A DNA stretch of 64,000 bases from Diadophis punctatus similis (lineage: Eukaryota; Chordata; Lepidosauria; Squamata; Dipsadidae), in contig JALIGW010000002.1 of the NCBI GenBank assembly GCA_023053685.1, positions 47,185,278 through 47,249,277 on the forward strand, written 5' to 3'. The position numbers were made by a program, and so were the translations under genes. How positions within the stretch are numbered: the stretch's first letter is position 1; each line of letters starts with the position of its first letter. Below the pieces are notes generated by a model. It saw nothing but the letters and a program-made list of their open reading frames with translations, searched no databases and was not told the origin of the DNA. This document shows positions 11,149-24,989 of the stretch, one piece after another.

Positions 11149-11772
11149 CTGTATTTTTTGGAGTATAAGATGCACCTTTCCCCCCCCCCAAAGAGGCTGA
11201 AAATTTGGGTGCGTCTTATACTCTGAAGGTAGCTTTTACTAAACTTTTTTTCAGCCCTAACAATGTGCTAATGAGTAAAGCGATCTTCCGTGCTTTGCTA
11301 GCTAAGCGATCTTCCCTTTGCCTACTTTTTTCACAGCTGCTCCCTCCGACAATCAGCTGGCCTTCTGGGCTTTAGAAGCCTTTTTTCAGCCCTAACGCCA
11401 GTGAAGCAATCTTCCGTGCCTTGCTAGCAAGCGATCTTCCGCCTTTTTTCAGCCGTAACGAGGTGCTAAAGAGTGAAGCGATCTTCCGTGCTTTGCTAGT
11501 GAAGCGATCTTCCCTGTGCCTGCTTTTCTCATTGTTTCTCTCTCTGAAGAGACAGAGAAGTGAAGTGTTTTAGAAACTGTTTTTTATCCCCAACCAGGGG
11601 ATAAAAAGCAAGCACGTGTGCTCAAAACCAGCAAACTAATGTGCTGAAGCTGACCAGACTAAGGACTAGCTAGATGAATACCTGGTAGGCAGATTATTTT
11701 TTCCCTATTTTCCTCCCCAAAAACTAAGGTGCATCTTATTCTCCGGTGCATCTCATACTCAGAAAAATACGG
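11149..11772. mobile_element. pogo-type non-autonomous element (TA target)
   Basis: The left end CTGTATTTTTTGGAGTATAA and right end complement CCGTATTTTTCTGAGTATGA are flanked by TA (11147-11148, 11773-11774). The sub-terminal AAGATGCACC motif recurs inverted on both sides. The same ends bound the transposase-bearing element at 44904-47888, so that enzyme is the likely mobiliser. The interior has about three copies of a module containing GCGATCTTCCGTGCTTTGCT, between 11250 and 11520. Confidence 0.85.
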
Positions 11773-11774
11773 TA

Positions 11775-12640
11775 TATTTTTTCCGAATATTATAAAGTGC
11801 ATATTTTAATTCAAGATGCCATATATCTTAGCACACAGTTCATAAAGAACTACTAGTCAAACTTTCTAAAGCATTCATTAGGAATTAAGCTTACTGTCAT
11901 TGTTCAATGAATTCATAGAAACATTACAAAATTCAGAACAGCTTTCAAAAAATTGTAGATAAAACTTTAAGAAATGAATTAATGTTCATGCTTAATTAAT
12001 TTTTGTTTCTTCAAAGTTCATTTGCTAGTTGTTAAACCCTATAATACAGATTCAATGTCAGAATGGTATGTAACTAAGGTTGTTATCACCATAAAAAGCA
12101 CTAGAGAAAAATGTCTTATTTCTCTGCTGTTTTAATCCATACATAGTATTTCTTTCATATTGGCCTTTCAGTTTTGTATTCAGTCATTATTCATTCAGTT
12201 CACATCCATTGTTGACCCTAACTCTTATCATTTAAGCACTAATAAGACATTAATTATGAATTACTTAACCCATTATGTAACCCATTGCCATTGCATTCAA
12301 CTTTTACATTTTTTCTGACATACTCAAATATCCAATTCTCATTTCCATAACAGAGACAGAATTGGGCAGAAGCTTGTGCATATGAGCAGCCATTATGTCT
12401 ATACATGCATACAACCATACATGACTATAATTCTTGTTATAATTCTTCATTTTTTACTACATACAGAATCTTAACATGTCACCAAACTGAACCTTTTTAA
12501 CAATATCATAAACATTTCATATTTTTCCATATGTATTGTATATTAAACAACATCTTATAATACATTTTCATTCAGAACTTATACTTTTCTTTCCTGCACA
12601 TGTTTTATTTTCAGTCTAATTGCTTAAAAAAATTTCCCTT
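11775..12640. other. Unannotated AT-rich DNA
   Basis: No feature seen. Confidence 0.6.
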
Positions 12641-12647
12641 TTCCTTA

Positions 12648-13575
12648 AACAGACTCAAACTCAACCCCGACAAGACTGAGTGGCTCTGGATATTGCCTCC
12701 TAAGGACCATGTCAACTGTCCCTCCTTGGTTCTTGAGGGAGGAAAATTAACTCCCTCGGAACGGGTTCGCAATTTGGGAGTCCTCCTAGATCCACAGCTA
12801 AAATTAGACCAACAACTTACAGCTGTGGCTAGGGGGGCTTTTGCACAGGTTCGCCTGGTGCACCAATTGCGATCATACTTGGAGAAGGAGGCTCTACTCA
12901 TGGTCACTCATGCCCTTGTCACCTCCCGATTGGACTACTGTAATGCGCTGTACATGGGGCTACCCTTGAAGAGTATTTGGAGACTACAATTGGTGCAAAA
13001 TGCGGCTGCGCATGCTGTGGTGGGTGTTTCAAGATACACCCAGGTAACACCCATACTCCGCCAGTTGCATTGGCTGCCCATTGGTCTCCGGGTACAATTC
13101 AAGGTGTTGATCATCATCTTTAAAGCCCTACATGGCTTAGGACCAGGTTACCTCAGGACCGCATTCTGCCTCATTCTTCCCTTCGACTGGTTAGGTCCCA
13201 CAAAGTGGGTCTCCTCCAGGTCCCATCAGCCAAACAATGCCGACTGGCGGGGCCTAGGGGGAGGGCCTTCTCTGTAGGGGCCCGTGGTCTCTGGAACCAA
13301 CTTCCCCCAGAGATCCGAATCATCCCCACCTTGCTGGCCTTCCGAAAAGCCATTAAGACATGGCTCTTCCTGCAGGCAGGGTTCTGAGACAATTTTACAT
13401 CTGAGGTCTCCCCCATGTATGCATGGTGTTGTATGTCTTTTTTTAACTTTTTAAAATTGTTTTTAATGATTTTATTGTTTGGTGTTCTTTAAAATGCTGT
13501 ACGCCGCCCTGAGTCCTTAGGGAGTAGGGCGTAGGGCGGCATAGAAGAATTCCCAAATAAATAAATAAATAAATT
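12648..13575 (+). mobile_element. L2-type LINE, 5'-truncated
   Basis: The plus strand encodes the C-terminal part of an L2 reverse-transcriptase protein: LNPDKTEWLW, NLGVLLDPQL, VTHALVTSRLDYCNALYMGL, RLQLVQNAA and LHWLPIGLRVQFKV. One frameshift near 13160-13200 moves the remaining residues (VPSAKQCRLAGPRGRAFSVG, LWNQLPPEIR, stop at 13387) to another frame. The RT catalytic motifs lie upstream of the truncation and are absent. The 3' UTR ends with the L2 hairpin-like GCCGCCCTGAGTCC / GGGCGGCATAGAA and an (AAAT)n tail. Differences from the 50565-51602 copy suggest another subfamily or greater age. Confidence 0.9.
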
Positions 13576-13884
13576 TAAGCAGCTATTCTTCAATCACCAT
13601 TTTCATTCATTCTTGGATCTTCAAATGGATCATTTTTCTGTATTTTCCTGTACCTTCTAGTTTCCTATCTTTCTGTCTCATATCTACTAATCCATTACTG
13701 TCAAATAGCAGAAGATTTCACCCTCCCAATTCAGATTAATTCAGAAGAATTAATTCAGATTGTTACAATTTTTTTCTCCAAAAATAATTCCTAATTCTTC
13801 AGTTTCTACAGTTCACTGGATCATAACATGCCACTATCCAATCTATGAATTCCTACTTTCATATACATTGACAATTATCTAGAC

Positions 13885-13974
13885 CAGGGGCGTCAAACTC
13901 ACATCACGGCAGTGTCATGTGACATATCGGGACTTTTCCCACTTCGCTAAACTGGGTGTGGGCGTGGCCAGCTG
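13885..13974. mobile_element. Short hAT deletion derivative
   Basis: The 90-bp segment starts CAGGGGCGTCAAACTC and ends GGCGTGGCCAGCTG. It has a perfect 8-bp duplication ATCTAGAC (13877-13884, 13975-13982). The right end is not a clear inverted copy of the left, so it is probably an internally deleted copy of the GTCAAACT hAT group (compare 62071-62201). Confidence 0.7.
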
Positions 13975-13982
13975 ATCTAGAC

Positions 13983-15005
13983 AATCCCACATTATATTTT
14001 TGACATTTCAATTTTTTGCATTACAATTAAATTTGTACTCTCACTTCCCTGCATGTAACAAATTAAATATTTTACTGATCATAGACCAGCACATTGCATA
14101 TATTCATCAGCTCTGTTCCACAAGATTAGACCACACACTCTTTTTCCATTGCTCTCCATTCCCTTTCTGTCTTTTCTTCTTTCCTTTATCCTTCCTGTTA
14201 AAAATTATTGAAGTATTATGAGTATATTAACATACTCCTAGAGTATATTAAGCTTATAAATTCTTCATTATCCTAAGAAACAAATTGCATATTGGAAAGC
14301 CAAGTTTTGTTATTTATCATTTCAGTATTGCTTATCTTGTATTTTATTGAATGAGAGTATCAGCACTAATAGCACTAATACTGTGTAGAACCTCCATCTG
14401 GTATGATTTAGGCCTATGCCATGATGACTTTTTGGGGTGGGTGGGTGGGGGTAAATCAACCATGTATATCAGCACATTTCCGGGTGCTATGGTAGATCTG
14501 AGATATCAGTGACCCATATAGAAAATAGTCAATGATCTCACCATCCATCTTGGGCAGTAATGTTATTGATAATACATCATTCTCCCTGTTCTAATTTGGA
14601 TAGCATGGGAACAGACACTGTGGCTCCTTTCCCAATCTAACTATCCTCTCATTGACTATTCATTGCTTGGAATCACAGAAAATTGTTATAATTTCCTTTC
14701 TTGTGAAGGAGAAGAGAATATAGATGCAAATGCCAGTCTAAAAAAGCAGAATGTTATGGATTCAAAAATAGGAAAAAGAATTAGTTTCTACTTTTCTAAA
14801 TACAGTATAGGTAGGTTGTTTTTTTAAGGAAGAGGAGGTTGCTGTACAAATTAAGCTACATGAGCAGGATCTGCAAATATTATAGGGAAATAAACCAAAA
14901 GTTAATTAATAAATCAAATCAGAAGTTTCATGGAAGGCAGTCAATTTAAAGGGGTAGTTTATTCTCCTGATTTTCTATGCATCAAAATAGCTGTTGACAT
15001 TTATA
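13983..15005. other. Unannotated AT-rich DNA
   Basis: No feature seen. Confidence 0.6.
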
Positions 15006-15022
15006 GATGAAAATAATATATT

Positions 15023-15260
<238 letters not shown>

Positions 15261-15319
15261 TATCATCTGCTGTTCTGATTATTTAGTCCAATATGTGATC
15301 ATATAATAAATGATTCAAG

Positions 15320-15370
15320 CCCAGCACTGATGATGTTACCTAGTTTGGGTAATGAAACGTCTGCCAGAAA
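15320..15370 (+). ncRNA. Hammerhead-ribozyme-like motif
   Basis: Conserved-core strings occur in the right order: CTGATGA (15327-15333), a stem TTACC/GGTAA (15336-15340 with 15348-15352) closed by a 7-nt loop, and GAAA (15354-15357), followed by CGTC. Penelope-like elements are known to carry minimal hammerheads near their ends. Stems I and III are too short to judge by eye, so activity is unproven. Confidence 0.4.
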
Positions 15371-15400
15371 ATAGTCAAGCTCAGAAAGCACCAGAGACAT
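15320..15400 (+). mobile_element. Penelope-like element tail fragment
   Basis: The segment with GATGTTACCTAGTTTGGGTA, ATGAAACGTCTGCCAGAAAA and GCTCAGAAAGCACCA matches the sequence that follows the GIY-YIG domain at 44815-44890. It is about 80 bp long and contains the ribozyme-like core described separately. Confidence 0.65.
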
Positions 15401-15480
15401 CTCAAGACTACAACTCATGATCTCCTGGTTTCTAGCCATATGTCTTAACTATTACACCAAACTGGCTCTCTTCTCATGTG
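15401..15480 (-). mobile_element. tRNA-derived SINE head fragment
   Basis: The minus strand reads GCCAGTTTGGTGTAATAGTT (A-box region), then GCTAGAAACCAGGAGATCAT, then GAGTTGTAGTC (B-box region). This is the head of a squamate tRNA SINE. The body is missing; the Penelope tail follows directly. Confidence 0.6.
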
Positions 15481-16319
15481 GTGGCCTATAGCATATCCAT
15501 CTGATAATTGTGCTAAATAGGTTGGGTCTGCCACATAAAAGGGAACTCTGTTCAAAATACTGCTTTAATCCCTGGATTGACTGTCCCTTCTTCTATCCTA
15601 CCATGGATAGACATAATAATGTAAGCATGTTTATTAACATCAAAGAATTGATCTTTCACAGTCAGTTTAGAATATTTAAAAAAAGGATTAGAAACATCTA
15701 GTATACAATTATTAGCTCCAGGATCTTTAAAAACCAAAATATACTGCTTGATAAAATTCCAAGAAGTATTTTAATATGCAGCTGTGCTTGTGGCTGTTAT
15801 CCTGAAACAATGCTACTACATTGTTTTGTTCATCCTACCTACACCCAGAATATAATAAAAAATCTACAATACTGGCATCTTCCTCCTCTTCTCATTTTTT
15901 TCTAAAGCAGTTTTATAGATAAGTAAAACTTTGAATGTTCATTCACATCAAAATCTGCTTCGAACTTTCTGATATTTGCTCATTGCCATTTATAATACTC
16001 TGGTGTCTCTTTGACCTTCTAAGACAAGGAGATTTGTTCCCTTGGGTACCACAGAGCAACAATTAGAGTGTAAAATTCAACCAAATAAGCTAGTAACACT
16101 CAAGCAAAATCATAATGCTGGAGTTACATTTTCCAGCAGGAAAACAGCAGAAGAATAACAAACAGGGCATCCCTTGCTTTTTGCAATCCCTGAGATTTGT
16201 CAAGGGAAAACAAGTCCAGATGTGCCCTCTTAAATCAGAAGAAATTTTACAATGACTTTGTGCCCATCTACTAAGAATGCTAATTTGCACCAGGTTTCCA
16301 ATATATTTAGGAAACGGTA
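15481..16319. other. Unannotated AT-rich DNA
   Basis: No feature seen. Confidence 0.6.
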
Positions 16320-16486
16320 CAGTAGTGGGTTCTAAATCCCATCGCTACTGGTTCGCTCGCATGCTCGTGCATGCGTGCAATGCTTCTGCGCATGCACAGA
16401 AGTGTTCCGGGCAGGTGGGCGTAGCCTCCCGCTGCCGCTGCTACTGGTTCACCAAACTGGGCCAAACTGGAAGCAACCTACCACTG
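16320..16486. mobile_element. hAT non-autonomous element, GTGGGTTCC family (short)
   Basis: It starts CAGTAGTGGGTTC and ends CAACCTACCACTG. The centre has CTTCTGCGCATGCACAGAAG, the palindrome typical of this family. Flanks AAACGGTA and AAACAGTG are only a weak 8-bp match. At 167 bp it is the shortest copy with both ends. Confidence 0.75.
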
Positions 16487-19400
16487 AAACAGTGGCTATC
16501 CAGTCATCTAGTTTGATACTCCTGGTTCTTAACAGTGAACGCAAGACATTTGCTCTTTACCATGCATAGCCTATTTTAGTGTGAGCAGAATTGGATAGGA
16601 GACCTTCAATTAGACTGTGAATTAAAATAGAAAAGAAGAAAACTCCTCGTAGATGACAATGTCAAAGCCCTTCCATGTTTTTTTCAAGAAAAGTACACTG
16701 ACATCCTTGTGTATAAAAAAAAAGTTGAACATATCTTAAATCTTTACATTTATGTCTCCTCAAAACAAAATAGAATTGAGTTAGATATACTCTAAATTTT
16801 TGAGAAATTGGTTCTGAATTAATAAAAAGGCCCATTTGTTTCAATGAGAGATAATTGCAATTAACTTAATCTGGATCTAATTTATGATCATATCTAAATC
16901 AATCCTTATAATTCTATCTGCTTGTTTTTAATTCATATTGAAAACCAAGGTTGGCCAGCATTGCATAACAGTAGTACAGCAAAGTCTTAACCCCAGGAAA
17001 GCATCCACATCAGATTTTGTCACCAGTATAGACACAATAAGGGAATTCAGCAGTTCTTGGCAATTTAAATCTTTCCTCATCTTCACGTTAACAAGAATTG
17101 ATTGTGATACTTTTCCTTTCTTGCTTTCAAAGGAGAATTGTTTGACATTCCTCTGAGGTATTTCATCTGTAAACCTTATATTAGTTCAACAAAGTGGTGC
17201 CAAGCTAAAGTTTCTAGCTGTGCTTTTATGTGTATAAAATGTGGGATACAGGAAGGCTTTAAGGATTTCCATGCAGGAAATAGATACAGAGAAGACCACA
17301 AACCCAGTCCTTACATTCACACTACAGCTAGTCCATAATTTATCTTAGTATGAAAAAAAAATTCTCATTATTTTAGTAATCACTTTTATCTTGCAGCAGA
17401 TAAAATATTTAAAAAGTTAAGAGAATGGAGATTATATTTAAGTTTTGCATGCATTGACATATTTCCAACCATACTTATTTTCTGACTGTTTTCTTTTGAT
17501 GCCAAGGGAACAGTGGCAGTGCTCCAGATTTGGCTTTCAGACATATATTCTAACCACATCAAGATTAAGAAGTCTGCTATTTCCTTCTCCCATAACAACT
17601 GTGTATTTGCCAGCCTGTTAGAAGGGATGGAAATATCAAATATATGGTTGATGACATTGTGGTAATCTATAGATACTAATAACATGTGTTTCCTTTCCAT
17701 GGATTGGGCTACCTTTTTCGCCCACCCACTCATCTAGAGTGATATGGTATATTTTATTCACAAATTTAAAAGCAGGCAGTGATTGTGGTTTTGTGTGAGT
17801 TTACATCTCTTCCAGCCAAACTGTAAATTCAGTTCTGTTAAATGAAAGTAGCCCTTCAGTGGGTGGGTGGTTTTTTTGTTTTGTTTTTTTGGTCCCTCAA
17901 ATTTAAATTTAATATTAATTATTCTATATTTCAACTTTGTGCCAAAATCACCAGTATTTCAGACCAGGAAAGGAAACATTCATTTCCTCCCCTCAGGCTA
18001 TGAAAATTATCATTTAAACACTGGTTGCAAATAATTCTTGCATATTTGCAAATTGTGGGGATTGTTCTCAGTTAAGCCGCAGACTTGATTCTTTTTGCAG
18101 TATTTTAAGCAGCTATTCTCTGACCACACTGAAAAGGATGGTCATTCATTGACCGCAATGGCACATACTTTCATGTAGTCAAATGGATTCATGGGATGAG
18201 ATTACTGAATTGATGCCACAATGTTTTATTCAAGATATTGTGATTACAGTTAAAATTTATGAAATTGTAAAACTTCTGGCCCCAATGGTTTTCAAGTGTA
18301 TTAAGTCTATTAATGCAAAATATATTAAATTCTTGTCTTTTAGTTTATTGAAGAAATATACTTAAGACTTTGTAAACTTTCCTATCCCACCTTTCAATAA
18401 AGGTTTCAGGAATATTCTTGATTGTTGTAGGGTAGAATAATAGAATTGAGAAATCCTTTCTCTCTACTGCATCTTATACCAAACAAAGTCAACACAGGGT
18501 TATTTTGAGTTTCTTCCCTACACTTTTTTTTCTTTTTCAAGACTGTGCAATCGTTTCTGAAATTCCTCCATAATTGGATCAATCATTTCTTCCCAACTCC
18601 AGTTCTACAACTTTTTCCATTGATTAAGAGGGATAGTAAGATGTAAACAGCAATCCTGGCCAATATTTGTTCACTGGATTAGATTACATGTTGGATTAGA
18701 AAACTGACAAAATTCTGATAATGTTCAGTTCTCTTATTGAGATTGACGTTAATCACTCAAATATAGAGTGAATCTGGCATCTATTATTTCTTTGGATGTG
18801 AGGAGCTTTCATGATGGTTTCAAAGGGTGGGTCTTGACTCTCTTAGGATTTCTCTAATTAATATTTTATTTGATGAAATATTATTATTAATGGAATTTTA
18901 TTTGTTTTTTACATTATTTTATTGTTTTGATTATTGAACCATTTGGCATTGATGTTAATGCTGCTTCAGAAGTTCTGCATACGTTAAAGGTTTAGGAGGA
19001 ATCAATGGAACATTCAAACAAACTAATTTATTTTTTAATAAGGAATTGGATTATATTCATGATGCATGTGACCTTTGCAATAAAAAACTTTGGGATTCTA
19101 TTCTTGTAAAGTGTCAGAAATTTTAATTAAAGAATGTGAAATTAGTCTCTCCTGAACTTAATACAAGAGCAAATTTTGATTTGTACTTATTATAGCCTCA
19201 GGGAATGTTTAAGAAAAATTGATTTAATTGCTTTGCTCTTCACAAGTTGTGACATAGCTTGGATTTGTCATTTTTCATATTATTTTATTTTATTTACTTA
19301 TTATTGCTGGATTGCTATCTAAATTAGGAAGTACATAATATAGATGTGTATTATAATACAGATAATAATAGTTGTTTGTTTCTAGCATCTTCACACTAGC

Positions 19401-20648
19401 TACCCCCCTATCTTCCCAGTTTTTTCTGATTCTGTCATAAATCTCCTGGGTGATCTGCCACTATCTTGTAGTTTAACCTTTTTTTCCTTATGAACTGGAT
19501 TGGATAGATAACATATTTGGATTGTTGCATTTAAAAGTTTCGTCTATCCCCAAGGTTTGGACTCTATAAAAAATTGGAGATGGCCAAAATTATACTGGGG
19601 TGATAAACCTACACTTGATTTTCAGCAAAGGAGTGTTCTTTTGTGTAGCTTATCAAGTTTGAATTATTCAATTGTTTTAATAATATTGATTCCAATACTA
19701 CAATGTTTGTTTCTTCAGTAGCAGTGCTTTAATATTTTCTACTGCAAAACTCATTTAGCCAGGTTTCTAAAAATCCACATTTTTTTCACAATATAATTTG
19801 TCTAGATCTTAAACTATGCAATGTATTTTTGTTCTGCATCTCTACCAACTGTGTCTTTAAATCCCTGACATCTTATTTTTACAAATCACCAATCTGTACT
19901 GTTTTCTTCCTGTTTGAAGGAAGACAGATTACATCCTGTTTACTATAAAATATCCATTCTTTTCTTATGTTCACCTAAAACAATATCAAATAACTGAGAA
20001 TGTTCCCAACCATTTCCAGTGAATTATCCAGAGTCTCATCTCCAGTTTCCAATTTTGGTACTAGTTTTTATTTCATTCCTTAATACACCCACATGCTTCT
20101 TCCTTTCATTGTTTCTCTTTTCCATGCAAACGTATTCTTTTAGTTAAGTTCTTCAACAGAAATTTAAATGATTACAAAATAAATATTCAGTTAACTGCTT
20201 GTCATTCTTAGTTCATTTATTTTATCTTCGGTTGCCATATTATCCTTAAAATCCTTATTCTTCTAATATAACAAGCCTCCCTTTTTACAACCCTGTAATC
20301 CCTTAATTCGGGGTACAGTAGGGGTGACTGGAGCTAAGCATTGTTCTTCTTGATTAATATAATTAATTACATTACCTAATTGTTAAAAAAAACCTTCTCA
20401 TGTTGTAAATAAATATGAAATATTACTCAAATATTACTCAGCCTCTTATTAGGCAAAAAATCAGTTAAGTCTGCTTACTGATAGAATAACACCACTCAGT
20501 GAAACAGATTCCTTCTTTTATCTGTATTTCCTGTATATATATATATACTTTCCTAATATCTAGATTAGTAGGGGATTCCCTATAGTGTGGAGCACAGGGT
20601 ACAGAAATAAGGGAAGTCTCAATCAATATTACTTGTGCAGTATAGAGA
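16487..20648. other. Long AT-rich stretch without recognised features
   Basis: About 4.1 kb, the longest quiet segment. A 115-codon minus-strand open frame at 17386-17733 has no recognisable domain. I see no splice pattern, LINE motif or terminal repeat. Confidence 0.6.
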
Positions 20649-20650
20649 TA

Positions 20651-21048
20651 CTGGTAGTTCTTTATTTATGACAACAGTTAGGACTGGAAATCTGGTCAGA
20701 AGTCATTACAGTTGTAAATCGAGGTGCCCATGTCACTGGATATGTTTTTCTGATATTTTTCACTGTGGTTGTTAAGTGAACGCAATGGTAATTAAGTAAA
20801 TCCTTTCATTTGAACAGTGGGGGTTTTTTGTTGGCTTCCAGCCAAAAAGTCATAAATTGTGGTCACAAGATCATGGAACATCATGACCAGTGATAAAGGT
20901 GACCAGTTGACAAATGCCTGACATGTGGTCAAAGGAACATAAGAGGATCAATTCAACCATTTATTATTTGGGGATGTGATTTATGACCACAAAGCACCTA
21001 TTCCATGGCTGTTGTAAATGCGACCAATCGTGAGCCAAAGACTACCAA
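20651..21048. mobile_element. TA-flanked DNA transposon remnant, GGTAGTC ends
   Basis: The left end CTGGTAGTTCTTTATTTATG and right end complement TTGGTAGTCTTTGGCTCACG are flanked by TA on both sides. Inside are repeated phrases of the type GTTGTTAAGTGAACGCAATGG and TTATGACCAC. This type of element (ends reading like GTAGTCCTCGACTTACGACC) is frequent in squamates. No transposase is present. The superfamily is uncertain. Confidence 0.65.
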
Positions 21049-21257
21049 TATAACTTCTATATAGTACTTTCTCTACTATAGTCTTAGATATTAAAAATTG
21101 GGGGAAATTAATGTTCCAAAGGAAGATTATGATAGTGCTTTTTTCTCCAATAAGTTCAGGAAAGAGTTCATTTAGGATCTTTGTTTATGTTCTGAAACCA
21201 TTATAACTTATTCTATCTCTGTTGATCAAAATCTGGGACACAACTGATTAGTGAACA

Positions 21258-21371
21258 ATCCAATTTTCATTTTACAACTTGACAGCTTTATGACTTGTGG
21301 ACCATGGCTGGCTGGGGAATTCTGGAAGTTGAAATCCACAGGTCTTAAAGTTGCCAAGGCTGAATAACCCT
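21258..21371. mobile_element. Palindromic MITE, degenerate
   Basis: The right half CTGGGGAATTCTGGAAGTTG, then AAATCCACAGGTCTTAAAG, then TTGCCAAGGCTGAATAACCC matches the 30247-30382 element. The left half is eroded. No clear target duplication. Confidence 0.6.
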
Positions 21372-23104
<1,733 letters not shown>

Positions 23105-23660
23105 TTGGGTTTTGATGTTCGTCCATCGTATTCGAAGAGGATCTTGACATCTATTATCACGGGAATTGGGGGGATGTCAAGACTTGCGCGTGAATTGGAT
23201 TAAAGTGAGGGAGAGGCATAGTCAGCCTCACTCTCTCTTCCCAGATTCCATCTTGCTCCAGATAGCAGGACAAGAGTCGAGACAGTTGGAGATGGGCTGG
23301 GTGCAGTGGTTGACCAGGGCGTCTTTTGTGTCTTGCTGTGCTCTTAGCGTACCACATCACTTGCAGAGACCGCCTTCATGACCGTTGTCCTATTCTAGTA
23401 GATTTCATCCGCTCAGTCCACCGGAATCTGTCTTCACATGCTCGGGATAGACAAGTCCCTATATCACCGAAGATCGATGACCCAATGGCTACTCTCAACC
23501 TGGTTTGGCCAGCCTGTCGAAGCTGTTGCCCGGGGTGTGGCCACTGCACATGCCACAGCTGCTAGGAGCCACAGGTGAGAGCTGAGTGACAGGTAGGGAC
23601 CAAAGGTGAACGAGCTGCCCTAAAATCTGCCCTAAAATGAGCTGCCGTAAAAGGACACGA
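23105..23660. other. Unclassified GC-richer segment, possible retroelement piece
   Basis: Composition rises sharply against AT-rich flanks, with many CpGs. The minus strand ends in TGTCAAGATCCTCTTCGAAT, then ACGATGGACGAACATC, which looks like a retroelement 3' terminus, but no RT frame is visible. Short open frames on both strands have no domain. An unrecognised LINE 3' region or an old exon-containing segment are both possible. Confidence 0.35.
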
Positions 23661-24654
23661 GGACATTTGGGTTTTATAGAGACAGAAAATACCTCATTCT
23701 ATTTTACCAATTTTTTCCCTTCACCACTTGAGTATCCTGAACATTCAGAATAGTAGGGTGTCCTATGGAAAATAAAAAGAAGTAGGAAATATCTTCAGGA
23801 ATTTAGATGCTTGTGCAATAAGGGTCTTCATGGTTACAGTAATAATGATCTAGAATCAACTTTGCCTTGAAACCGGGGTTATTTCCCTCTAAACTTTAGA
23901 TGAGCATCAAAAGTTTTTAACTTTACCACACATTTTAGATCACTTTAATAAGTATTTTTCTTCCTTTGTTATTGACAGCTTTTCAAAGTAGGTCAAGACA
24001 GACTTCACCAGAAATATTGGAATTCTACTTTATTAATATAAGCTATAGCAATAGAAACTTAAAAGCCTGTCAGCATTTTGTCTTCCCTCACTATTAGAGA
24101 GTTTAAGCTTCTTTCTAAGCTTTCCAAGCTTAATTCATGTTTTCCTTATGGTCACATTTCTTCTGCATGGTTGACTCTTTAGTTCTGTACTATGGCTTCA
24201 AATCTTTTCCATATCCCAGCTACTATTTGTATTCAAAATATCATGAGTTTATTATTATGTAATGTGTTTATTTTATTGTGAGTCTTTGAACGCAAACTAT
24301 CAGCTAATATAACGGATTTATAAACAGCCTTGTCTTTATTACCACCTTCCAAAAAGAAAGGCCATTGATAGCATGGGCAAAATTAGGTGACCTACCTTAC
24401 AAAATGTATCAGTTTTTATTAGCTGGAGTGATAAAATATTTGTCTTATAAATTATCCTAAATAAGAAAAAATTGGAATATCATTCCTCAGAATTGCTTAT
24501 ATAAAATGGAAATAGGAAACCCCACAATACCAGAATAGATTACTGTAAACTGTAATTGTAAAAAAATGAAAAATCTGAATATGACTTTGAACTTCTTCCT
24601 GTTTAGGGCATCCAATTTTGATTCAACATAAACTCTAAAATATCCTTTTTTATA
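23661..24654. other. Unannotated AT-rich DNA
   Basis: No feature seen. Confidence 0.6.
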
Positions 24655-24989
24655 TTTTTTTTAAATTTATTTATTTATTTTGTCAAGCATTTATAAGATA
24701 AGATAACAGATATAATTATAAACATGATTATGAATACATGAAATGGATACAAATAAATGGGGACATTAGGACAGGGATGGTAGGCACGATGGTACACTTA
24801 TGCATGCCCCTTACAGACCTCTTAGGAATGGGGTGAGGTCAACAGTAGACAGTCTAAGGTTAAAGTTGTGGGGGTTTGGGGAAGAAACCATAGATTCAGG
24901 TAGTGCATTCCAGGCATTGATCACTCTGTTGCTGAAGTTCTGCAATCAAATTTGGAGTGGTTTACCTTCAGTTTGTATCTATTGTGTGC

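Noticed and set aside
17386..17733. 115-codon minus-strand open frame
   Set aside because: No domain, signal, repeat or neighbouring exon pattern; chance frame in quiet DNA is more likely. A cross-species alignment with synonymous bias would change this.
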